From IMG/VR virus record IMGVR_UViG_3300033146_000407, positions 1 to 64,000 of that record: 64,000 nucleotides of DNA; one strand, written 5' to 3'. This DNA comes from a virus. Every line of letters starts with the position of its first letter. Within the stretch, counting starts at the first letter, position 1. Shown here in pieces: positions 7,982-14,975 of this stretch. Under the pieces are notes generated by a model. The model did not search any database. It worked only from the letters and a program-made list of their open reading frames with translations, and had not been told where the DNA came from. The position numbers and the translations under genes are program-made.

Positions 7982-8488
7982 TTACTTAATCTGAATATTA
8001 TTAGAAACAACAACTTCAGCAAAAGCATCAACCCCATCAACCCCAGATTTAATAGCAGCAAGAAGTGCAGTCTTATCCGCTTCAATTTTAACCTTATGAT
8101 ATTCAGATGGAATATCATTAACATCAACACCATCTTTAAGAACAGTCTTTGTGCTCTTACGCCATGAGATAGACATCTTAGGAGTTTTGATCTGTTCACC
8201 TGAAGCAATAAACGCAGACAAATACTCTTTAATTCGTTTAGCTTCATTATCATAAGTCTTTTTTAGTTTATCGAGGCGTGCTTTTTCAGATTTAATAGTA
8301 TTAGAAAAAGCTAGAACATCTTTATATAAACATGCTAGTTGTTCCGCTTTATCTTCATATTCACCTTCAATTGACGTGATCATATCTTCAAGATAATCAG
8401 AAATCACACCATCATTTTCTTCAGCCTCATTAAAGGCAACTTCTCTGAGTTCATCGAGCTCATTTGTAATGTCATACATATTTCTCAT
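7982..8488 (-). CDS. Gp157-family protein (siphovirus Gp157-like)
   Basis: The ATG at 8488 is chosen because an AAGGAT-type RBS lies 7 nt upstream; a longer in-frame version would run into the promoter -10 box. The 168-residue protein begins MYDITNELDEL-like and has a long charged coiled-coil middle. It ends with a conserved beta-rich segment (KTPKMSISWRKSTKTV, then IPSEYHKVKIEADKTALLAA), which is the typical Siphovirus Gp157 architecture. The family has been linked with phage resistance and DNA replication modules, but its biochemical function is unknown. A consensus sigma70-type promoter directly upstream predicts early expression. Confidence 0.8.
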   Translation of the reverse strand: MRNMYDITNELDELREVAFNEAEENDGVISDYLEDMITSIEGEYEDKAEQLACLYKDVLAFSNTIKSEKARLDKLKKTYDNEAKRIKEYLSAFIASGEQIKTPKMSISWRKSTKTVLKDGVDVNDIPSEYHKVKIEADKTALLAAIKSGVDGVDAFAEVVVSNNIQIK

Positions 8489-8527
8489 TATATGCATCCT
8501 TTGGTTATAGTTTATAATTCCGTATAT

Positions 8528-8556
8528 AGTATATATCAATCCCAATCATATGTCAA
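8528..8556 (-). promoter_or_regulatory. Sigma70-type promoter for the Gp157-like gene
   Basis: On the minus strand: TTGACA (8556-8551), a 17-bp spacer, and TATACT (8533-8528). This is close to consensus and 40 bp upstream of the chosen start codon. Confidence 0.8.
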
Positions 8557-8602
8557 CTAATTTATATAAGTATCTATATATACAAACAACATCGGAGAGT
8601 TT

Positions 8603-10009
8603 ATGGCATATTTAGAATTTCTAGGAGCATGTGAAACAGTAACTGGTAGCAAATTTATAGTATCAAATTCAAAGAAAAAAATATTATTAGATTGTGGGAT
8701 GGTTCAAGGACATAAAGACGATGCTTATTTAGAAAATCTAGAATTCTCAAAAAACACCCCTGACGTTGACTACTGTATATTATCACATTCCCATATAGAC
8801 CACTCTGGTATGCTACCTTCATTAGTTAAGAACGGATACACAGGTCCTATATATTCAACACCAGCAACAAGAGATTTATGTTCTCATATGCTCAGAGATT
8901 CAGTTGCAGTATTCACTAAAGAACTTCCAGTGATAAACAGAATGTTGAAAAAGAAAAAGAAGCATATACAGACCTCTTTATTATATACGACTGATGACGT
9001 GGCTAACTGTATGGAACACTTCAAAACCATCCCATATGATACCCAGGAAGAGCTATCTGAAGGTATTAAAGTATCTTTACATGACTCATGTCATATACTA
9101 GGATCATCATCAATAAGAATGGATATCACTGAAGATAATGTAAACCATCGAGTTTGGTATACTTCTGATATAGGAGATGATGATTCTAAGTTGTCTCATA
9201 AACTAAAAACTCCACAAGATATAGATTATCTCATTATAGAATCAACATACGGAAATAAGAAGAAACGTGAAGATGAAGACATCCAACAATTAATGATGGA
9301 TTATATTATAGACGCATATAAACGAGGTGGTAAATTAATTATACCGGCTTTCTCAGTTGCTAGGATGCAAACTATAATAGTTATAATCCACAAATTACAT
9401 CTAATGGGTCTAATCCCAGATATCCCTGTTTATGTAGATAGTCCATTGGGAGTTAAAGTGACTAAACTATATACTAAATATGAAGACTTATTAAATACAG
9501 ATAATCTACGATACTTTACTGATACAAATATAGACCCATTCAACGGCGAAATGATTGAATATATATCATCTATGGATGAGTCAACCGCTATAGCACAACA
9601 AACAGAACCTTGTATTGTTATATCAGCATCAGGAATGTGTGAAGGTGGTCACATCAGAGAACATTTAAAGTATACAGTGGGTGATAAAAATTCAACTGTA
9701 TTATTTGTTGGGTATAATGCGGAAGGAACTCTCGGACGAAGACTCCAAGAAAGTAACGGACAAGCTACTATAGACGGAAAACAATATAGAGTTAGATGTA
9801 AGATTGAAACTATTAAAGGATTATCGGCTCATGCTGATATAGAATCATTAGTGAATTATGTAAGAGATGTTGTGTCTACTAATGACATAAAAAATATATT
9901 CTTAGTTCATGGAGAAGAAGATTCTATACATAACATGAAACATCGACTAAATAGTTTAGGGATAACCAATGTGATTATCCCTAAAATAAATACTAAATAC
10001 CAATTATAA
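8603..10009 (+). CDS. Metallo-beta-lactamase/beta-CASP RNA-processing nuclease-like protein
   Basis: 468 residues, one of only two plus-strand genes. The metal-binding motif HSHIDH is at residues 62-67, with further ligands at H163 and D189 (SDIG). The beta-CASP region carries ESTYGNK, IIPAFSVAR and SASGMCEGGH. The RMBL C-terminal part has GLSAHAD and FLVHGEE. This is the full CPSF73/RNase J/archaeal aCPSF-type layout, normally an RNA endonuclease or 5' exonuclease. GGAGAG lies 4-5 nt upstream of the ATG. In a phage it could degrade or process host or phage mRNA. The family call is firm; the biological target is unknown. Confidence 0.9.
   Translation: MAYLEFLGACETVTGSKFIVSNSKKKILLDCGMVQGHKDDAYLENLEFSKNTPDVDYCILSHSHIDHSGMLPSLVKNGYTGPIYSTPATRDLCSHMLRDSVAVFTKELPVINRMLKKKKKHIQTSLLYTTDDVANCMEHFKTIPYDTQEELSEGIKVSLHDSCHILGSSSIRMDITEDNVNHRVWYTSDIGDDDSKLSHKLKTPQDIDYLIIESTYGNKKKREDEDIQQLMMDYIIDAYKRGGKLIIPAFSVARMQTIIVIIHKLHLMGLIPDIPVYVDSPLGVKVTKLYTKYEDLLNTDNLRYFTDTNIDPFNGEMIEYISSMDESTAIAQQTEPCIVISASGMCEGGHIREHLKYTVGDKNSTVLFVGYNAEGTLGRRLQESNGQATIDGKQYRVRCKIETIKGLSAHADIESLVNYVRDVVSTNDIKNIFLVHGEEDSIHNMKHRLNSLGITNVIIPKINTKYQL
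9955..9985 (+). other. Perfect 11-bp inverted repeat at the 3' end of the beta-CASP gene
   Basis: TTTAGGGATAA and TTATCCCTAAA flank a 9-nt loop within the last codons of the gene, 24 bp before its stop. The convergent minus-strand gene ends at 10010, so there is no room for a separate terminator. This hairpin may serve as the 3' end or processing signal for one or both transcripts. No run of T follows. Confidence 0.45.
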
Positions 10010-11491
10010 TTATATCAAATAATTATCTATATAATATGATATAGATTCAGTCTTAGTTTTGGCAGCTGAATTGGCAGCTGCTACTTTGGCATTAAGATCC
10101 ATAGCAGACATAATACGAGTAAGCATAGCTCTACTCATTGGAGCAGAATTTCCTCTACCTCTAGTATGCTCAACACCAGGACCGTTCTTATACCTATCAG
10201 TCAACTCCTTCATAATAAGACGTAACTCATCTGTTGTAAAATCCATCTTAGACATAGCCTTAGCTTTTTTAAGAAATTCATTTTCAGTTTCTGTATTTCT
10301 CATGGTATCAGTTATAAGGGCATAGTTTGGTAATTTTTTAACATCATCATCATCTTCTTTTTCTTTACTAGGAATTATAGGGGATGGTTTAGGGTCCTCA
10401 TATCTAGTATTAGTCAATCCATCAGCACGAGCCTTTATAGCTCTTGCCATTTCAGGACCATATTTATCAATAACCTTATCATAGAAATGAATAGTAAATG
10501 CTGGCGATGAACCAATACTGGTTTTAAATACAGCATCTACAAAATTATTAAATACACCAAAATCGCCATCAATAAGTTTATCTACCCATTTATCCACAAT
10601 AGGTTCTTGTTCACTACCACGAACAAATTTCTTATTATCAGAATTCTTATTATCAACAACGGCTTGCTTCATCTCTTCTTTAAATTCATCAATCACGGAA
10701 TCATCAGACGGTTCATCACTATCTTCATCAGAATCCCCAAAATAATTATTTAAAAACTCGGAGTAATTAGACCCTAGTATATCACTATACTCAATATCAC
10801 CAGACTCTATCTTAGACCGTAAAGCCTCCATATATCTATTAACATATGTTAATGTTGGACCTAAATCAACTTTCTTTGATACTTTCTTTGATGCTGAGTC
10901 TAATCCTTCTTTCTGCTTATATACATTACTCATACTAGCAACATCTAATTCATCAGCAGCAGCATTCAACCATTTAACTAAACTAGCAGACCCCCTAATA
11001 GAATCATTGCCTGATAATATTTCACGACCAACCATAAACAATATAGGATACATCGGTGAAGTTTCTCGTAGTTGTTTCATCAATCTACTCTTAAACATAT
11101 TAAAACTATCTGGGTCATGAAGAGACATTACATTACCATTAGCATCAGACATGGCATCATTAACTAATCTAAGAAATAAATTTGCTAATCCTAGAGCACC
11201 TTTATGTCTATCATCTAATTTTAGTCTTTTAATACTAGCCTTTGAATTATTATGACTTTCGGCAAATTTTTTAAAATATCTAGCGAAAGCCGCTGCTATT
11301 GAATTAATATCACCTTTAGATTTAGCAGTATCAAATTTACTTTTGAATATAGTTGATTTTTTCTTACCATTGTATAAATCACCAGAATCTTTATGTACAT
11401 TAATAGCAGAATCTCTTGGAGACTTACCGTATGGTTTATATGGGGTTCTTTCTTTAGCTTCGTATATCATACTATAGGTATGTTTCTTCAT
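10010..11491 (-). CDS. Hypothetical late protein, possibly virion-associated
   Basis: 493 residues, hydrophilic and not recognised. It starts MKKHTYSMIYEAKERTPYKPYGKSPRD, has an acidic stretch near residues 250-270 (DSDEDSDEPSDD) and a helical C-terminus with ANSAAKTKTES. There is no signal peptide, membrane segment or catalytic motif. An exact TATAAATA late box lies about 37 bp upstream of the start, so it belongs to the late class and may be an internal virion or scaffold-type protein. Its 3' end abuts the convergent beta-CASP gene. Confidence 0.75.
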   Translation of the reverse strand: MKKHTYSMIYEAKERTPYKPYGKSPRDSAINVHKDSGDLYNGKKKSTIFKSKFDTAKSKGDINSIAAAFARYFKKFAESHNNSKASIKRLKLDDRHKGALGLANLFLRLVNDAMSDANGNVMSLHDPDSFNMFKSRLMKQLRETSPMYPILFMVGREILSGNDSIRGSASLVKWLNAAADELDVASMSNVYKQKEGLDSASKKVSKKVDLGPTLTYVNRYMEALRSKIESGDIEYSDILGSNYSEFLNNYFGDSDEDSDEPSDDSVIDEFKEEMKQAVVDNKNSDNKKFVRGSEQEPIVDKWVDKLIDGDFGVFNNFVDAVFKTSIGSSPAFTIHFYDKVIDKYGPEMARAIKARADGLTNTRYEDPKPSPIIPSKEKEDDDDVKKLPNYALITDTMRNTETENEFLKKAKAMSKMDFTTDELRLIMKELTDRYKNGPGVEHTRGRGNSAPMSRAMLTRIMSAMDLNAKVAAANSAAKTKTESISYYIDNYLI

Positions 11492-11527
11492 ATTAACACT
11501 CCGAAGTTATTATTTATTCTATATACA

Positions 11528-11535
11528 TATTTATA
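11528..11535 (-). promoter_or_regulatory. T4-type late promoter box (TATAAATA)
   Basis: Exact TATAAATA on the minus strand, 37 bp upstream of the start at 11491. It overlaps by two bases an identical box on the plus strand (11534-11541). Confidence 0.7.
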
Positions 11536-11541
11536 TAAATA
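11534..11541 (+). promoter_or_regulatory. Plus-strand TATAAATA late-promoter-like box
   Basis: Exact TATAAATA facing the ClpP-like gene, whose ATG is 92 bp downstream. It overlaps the minus-strand late box. It could give that gene late expression in addition to the sigma70-type promoter nearby. Confidence 0.45.
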
Positions 11542-11562
11542 TCAAATATATCATATTAAGCC

Positions 11563-11591
11563 TTGACATACGAAAGGTATTGGTATATATT
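11563..11591 (+). promoter_or_regulatory. Sigma70-type promoter for the ClpP-like protease
   Basis: TTGACA (11563-11568), a 17-bp spacer, TATATT (11586-11591). It is 42 bp upstream of the ATG at 11634. Confidence 0.8.
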
Positions 11592-11633
11592 AGTATGGGA
11601 TTCAAAGTATAAACTTAGAAAAAGGATGTTTCA

Positions 11634-12626
11634 ATGGTGATTAACCATAGAATCAACTCAGACGACAGCGATAAGCTACAGCAACAGATTCAGCAACAAC
11701 TCGAAGAACAGCAATCTGATGGTAAAATTATGATATCTGGTGAGTATCATACACTATTCATTGAAGAAGAAGCTCCTACATACGAAAACATTACTGTTGA
11801 AATTGATGGGAAACCGTTCCTTCTTGAGGATAACCCTCTAGTATTAAACAAAGAAGCTATCCCTAAACATAAAAAGTTCACTCTCTTTGTTGAAATGTTC
11901 GGTCATGAAAAAACACAACTACACCATGTACTCTACGCATTACGTAAAGGTGAAGAAAACGATACATTTGAAATTCGCATCGATTCTCCTGGTGGGTATA
12001 TGAAAGAAGGACTCACTCTGTATAATATCATGAGAGAAAAATTCACAAACCGAACAGTTACCTATTTAGATTCTAGTGCCTATAGTATGGGAGCTCTTCT
12101 ATTTAGTATGGGTGACCAGCGTATTGTATATGAGCATAGTTCTCTTATGTATCATAACTATTCATCTGGTGCGTTTGGTAAAGGTGATAACCTAAAAACA
12201 TACATTGAACATGAAGAAAAAAATACCCATAACTTCTTTAAGAATGTTATTGTTGATAAGGGATTCCTTACAATGGCAGAATTTGATGAGATGCTTATCG
12301 GTCGTGACTTCTGGTTTGATTGTACTGAATTAGCCCAACGAGGTATTGCTACTCATGTTATGGTTGATGGATTTCTTCTTGAGGGTGCTGATTATCTAGA
12401 ATATAAAGATTCTGAACTAGATATTGAAACATACATCACTATCAAGATTAATGAAATTATGAATGAAGAGGACTTAGAGGTTATCGAAGAACCTAAACCT
12501 AAAAAGAAAAAGAAGAAGACTGAAAAGAAAAAGTCTGCTCCTAAAAAGAAGAAGACTGAAAAGAAAACAGAAAAGAAGTCTACTAAAAAGACTACTAAGA
12601 AAAAGAAATCTACTACTAAGAAATGA
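11634..12626 (+). CDS. ClpP/S14-like serine protease with lysine-rich tail
   Basis: 330 residues. The ClpP core is present: IRIDSPGGYM, then a catalytic Ser151 in SSAYSMGALL, His174 in SLMYHNYS and Asp225 in IGRDFWFD. The Ser-His and His-Asp spacing is close to E. coli ClpP. The first 80 residues are unlike ClpP. The last 50 are low-complexity Lys/Thr/Ser (KKKKKKTEKKK pattern), which could bind nucleic acid or act as a localisation tail. Phage ClpP-fold proteins often serve as prohead proteases. Here the gene is far from recognisable head genes and has an early-type promoter, so proteolysis of host or regulatory proteins is also possible. Confidence 0.85.
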   Translation: MVINHRINSDDSDKLQQQIQQQLEEQQSDGKIMISGEYHTLFIEEEAPTYENITVEIDGKPFLLEDNPLVLNKEAIPKHKKFTLFVEMFGHEKTQLHHVLYALRKGEENDTFEIRIDSPGGYMKEGLTLYNIMREKFTNRTVTYLDSSAYSMGALLFSMGDQRIVYEHSSLMYHNYSSGAFGKGDNLKTYIEHEEKNTHNFFKNVIVDKGFLTMAEFDEMLIGRDFWFDCTELAQRGIATHVMVDGFLLEGADYLEYKDSELDIETYITIKINEIMNEEDLEVIEEPKPKKKKKKTEKKKSAPKKKKTEKKTEKKSTKKTTKKKKSTTKK

Positions 12627-12648
12627 TTAGTAGTACGATAAATAAAAA

Positions 12649-12677
12649 GGAGTTGGTGAAAACCAACTCCTTTTTTT
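12649..12677. terminator. Bidirectional rho-independent terminator
   Basis: A perfect 9-bp stem GGAGTTGGT / ACCAACTCC with a GAAA tetraloop. It is preceded by AAAAA and followed by TTTTTTT, so it works on both strands. It sits between the convergent ClpP-like and endolysin genes; the endolysin stop codon overlaps the T-run. Confidence 0.9.
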
Positions 12678-13338
12678 ATATCATAGATATGAAAACATCC
12701 ATACTATCAAGACGATTTAACCAACCATCCTCATATTTAGAGTATACATCATTATATACGACTAGATTTTTATAATAAGTCTTACGTGTATATCTCATTT
12801 TATTATAAATTTCTTCATCAGTCAATTCAGATGAATCCAAATACAATAATGTTAATGAATCTATTCGACCAGTCCTTTTAGATTCAGGCATACCTAATAT
12901 ACGCTGAAACATCTTATTGGCTCTATATGGTCCTATATTTACTTCGCTGTCCATAAGTATTGATGCTGATGCATTATACCCACGAGTAACAAGCGAGTCC
13001 AAATTATTTCTATCCCAAAACATATATTTGTAGATTTCAACAGCTTCATGTTTCTTTAAATTAACAATAGACTTAGAATCAATTCTACCAAAATACGCCT
13101 TGTATGCATGATTAGTTATCCCCATGCGAGATTCCTCCTTAATAGTAGGATCGTTCACATAAGAATTACCTTCACACATAATAACAAAACTGATAACCGA
13201 ATCGGGCAACCACGACATATCATCATAGAGAGTATACTCTCCTGTGATAATAGAATCACCTACATATAAATCGGTAACACCCACCGGAGTTAATGTAGCA
13301 TATAACAACGATGCGTATACAAAATATTTTTTTAAGAT
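12676..13338 (-). CDS. Secreted GH108-type endolysin
   Basis: The body has the glycoside hydrolase 108/PG-binding-3 layout. A catalytic-type Glu sits in MCEGNSYVNDP, followed by MGITNHAYKAYFG, YKYMFWDRNNLDSL and a C-terminal region with MDSEVNIGPYRANKMFQR. No ATG gives a full N-terminus. A TTG at 13308 has no RBS. An in-frame ATC at 13338 has a strong TAAGGGGGT RBS 4 nt away and yields (M)LKKYFVYASLLYATLTPVG, a good signal or signal-anchor peptide. I therefore extend the gene to an AUC start. An exact late box at 13387-13394 fits late lysis timing. It would cleave host peptidoglycan after export or membrane release. Confidence 0.75.
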   Translation of the reverse strand: MLKKYFVYASLLYATLTPVGVTDLYVGDSIITGEYTLYDDMSWLPDSVISFVIMCEGNSYVNDPTIKEESRMGITNHAYKAYFGRIDSKSIVNLKKHEAVEIYKYMFWDRNNLDSLVTRGYNASASILMDSEVNIGPYRANKMFQRILGMPESKRTGRIDSLTLLYLDSSELTDEEIYNKMRYTRKTYYKNLVVYNDVYSKYEDGWLNRLDSMDVFISMI

Positions 13339-13353
13339 AACACCCCCTTAATC

Positions 13354-13383
13354 AAAAAAAGACAGCCAGATAACCTGACTGCC
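13354..13383 (-). terminator. Terminator after groES
   Basis: In the minus-strand RNA, GGCAGTCAG / CTGGCTGTC pair over 9 bp (two G-U) around a GTTAT loop, followed by seven U. It ends the GroES transcript just before the endolysin RBS. Confidence 0.85.
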
Positions 13384-13386
13384 TTT

Positions 13387-13394
13387 TATTTATA
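13387..13394 (-). promoter_or_regulatory. Late promoter box (TATAAATA) for the endolysin
   Basis: Exact TATAAATA on the minus strand, directly before the groES terminator stem and 48 bp upstream of the proposed endolysin start. Transcription would begin within or just after the hairpin sequence. Confidence 0.6.
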
Positions 13395-13398
13395 CATT

Positions 13399-13695
13399 TT
13401 ACTCATGTTCTATAGCAAACACAGAACCTTCTGAAATTAAGAACAGCTCATCTCCACCTGGGTTATTTAATGAAATCTCTGTCATCTTGCGATACAATAC
13501 GATATCACCAACCTTAACTGTTAATGGGACCACTGATTCCCCTGCAATTCTACCCTGACCCACAGCAAGCACCTCTCCACGAGAATACTCTAACGCAGTA
13601 TCAGCATCAGGAATATAGAGACCACCTATAGTAGTCTCCTTTGCTTTTCTTGGAATGATAATAATATTATCATACATTGGTGTATATTCAATCAT
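13399..13695 (-). CDS. groES: GroES-family co-chaperonin
   Basis: 98 residues matching Cpn10 along its length: MYDNIIIIPRKAKETTIGGLYIP (mobile-loop region shortened here), then RGEVLAVGQG, VKVGDIVLYRK and FLISEGSVFAIE. Canonical GroES is about 97 residues, so it is full length. A near-perfect AAGGAGG RBS precedes the ATG. It would cap the host GroEL chamber, as T4 gp31 does for capsid protein folding. Unlike gp31, this one is recognisably GroES-like in sequence. It is closely followed by a terminator. Confidence 0.93.
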   Translation of the reverse strand: MIEYTPMYDNIIIIPRKAKETTIGGLYIPDADTALEYSRGEVLAVGQGRIAGESVVPLTVKVGDIVLYRKMTEISLNNPGGDELFLISEGSVFAIEHE

Positions 13696-13704
13696 ACATC
13701 CTCC

Positions 13705-14925
13705 TTAAATAATTATTTCCATAATTGTTTTCTTATTTTTAATCTTACCAACAGACTTAGTATTATAAGCCTCTAAATCTTTATCAATATCATAAGTATA
13801 TGGATAATCATCAACATTCTGTAAGTCTAACTTCATTGCATCCATAGTACCATCACTATTAATAAAATAAAAGTTTTGTGATGCATGACTATGAAGATTA
13901 AGTCCTACATCAGAATATGCGTTATTACCAACTAAAGATCCGCTACGGAGCAATGTATCAGTAATATTAACTTCATGTAGATGACCACACATAATATAAT
14001 GAACTAGAATACCCCGTTTTGCCCACTTACTAATAGACTTACTTAAATCAGTACCAGACATCTTACCTAACCGATGCCCATGTACAATCAAAATAGTAAC
14101 ACCATGAACATCTAACAAATATTCAAAAGTATTGCCAGATACAAATTCAATAGCATTACCAGCATCCTCTAAATACAATTGAAGCATCTCATAAATAACA
14201 AAATCAAAATTATCAGTAGCCATTGAATCTAATTGAGTGTACTCTTCACGAATACGACTTTCATTACCAGTAACTGAAATAACCTTAACATTAGCAATCG
14301 TAGCAATCTCAGCAATAAACTGGGCTAATAGTTTAACTGCTAAAAATGAAGCCATTGCTCTATTGGTCGCCATTGATAGTAACTCATCTAATCGTCTATC
14401 AGAATTAAGAAGATCTCCAGTGAGTACAATATACATAGTTTCAATATTTCTATTATTAGTATTAGTGATAACCTTATTAGCCATCATCTTTAATCGTTTT
14501 GCGGCAACATTAAAATCATACTTATTGCCAATAACATCAACTAACTCATTCAAGTGTAGGTCAGATAAATGAACAACACCAATAGTACCATCAACGTAAT
14601 TAGTTTTATGAGATAAATCGAGATTGCTTAAATCAATCTTCTTCGCTTTAACAACCTCACGCAACTCAGTAACATACTCAATCACCGCATTATCACCCCG
14701 TGCATGTTCCCGGAACGATTTATTAGCGATTCTATTCTTATCTCTATACTTCTGAGTAGTTTTAGCCATCTTAACATTTTCAGTTAAGATATCACTAAAA
14801 TCATCAGTGTCTATAGGCTGACGTTCAGTCCCACATGTATTACACCGATAGCGTTGTTTATTACGTCTCCATCCAGCAGTTCGTATATCGTGACTGCGAC
14901 AATCAGGATTTGCACATATTAACAT
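13705..14925 (-). CDS. Zinc-ribbon metallophosphoesterase
   Basis: 406 residues. The N-terminus is a transposase/InsA-like zinc ribbon: CANPDC and, about 22 residues later, CNTCG. From about residue 110 there is a calcineurin-like phosphoesterase core: HLSDLHLNE, LTGDLLNSD, VTGNESR (Asn-Glu instead of the usual Asn-His), IVHGHRLG and CGHLHEV. The combination suggests a DNA-targeted nuclease or phosphatase, related to SbcD/Mre11-type enzymes. It sits between the RecD-like helicase and groES. The GNES change at the usual GNHD motif may alter metal use or activity. Confidence 0.8.
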   Translation of the reverse strand: MLICANPDCRSHDIRTAGWRRNKQRYRCNTCGTERQPIDTDDFSDILTENVKMAKTTQKYRDKNRIANKSFREHARGDNAVIEYVTELREVVKAKKIDLSNLDLSHKTNYVDGTIGVVHLSDLHLNELVDVIGNKYDFNVAAKRLKMMANKVITNTNNRNIETMYIVLTGDLLNSDRRLDELLSMATNRAMASFLAVKLLAQFIAEIATIANVKVISVTGNESRIREEYTQLDSMATDNFDFVIYEMLQLYLEDAGNAIEFVSGNTFEYLLDVHGVTILIVHGHRLGKMSGTDLSKSISKWAKRGILVHYIMCGHLHEVNITDTLLRSGSLVGNNAYSDVGLNLHSHASQNFYFINSDGTMDAMKLDLQNVDDYPYTYDIDKDLEAYNTKSVGKIKNKKTIMEIII

Positions 14926-14951
14926 ACGTATCCCCCATTCAAACTAACCAT
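14919..14951 (-). CDS. Possible 10-codon leader peptide
   Basis: ATG GTT AGT ... TGT TAA encodes MVSLNGGYVC. It has a good AGGAG RBS 5 nt upstream, and its stop overlaps the ATG of the zinc-ribbon phosphoesterase. It could couple or tune translation of that gene. It may also be fortuitous. Confidence 0.3.
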   Translation of the reverse strand: MVSLNGGYVC

Positions 14952-14975
14952 AAACTCTCCTGTTATGTGTTATTA

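Noticed and set aside
13308-13308. TTG as the endolysin start
   Set aside because: No ribosome-binding site precedes it, and it cuts into the signal-like segment; kept only as an alternative.
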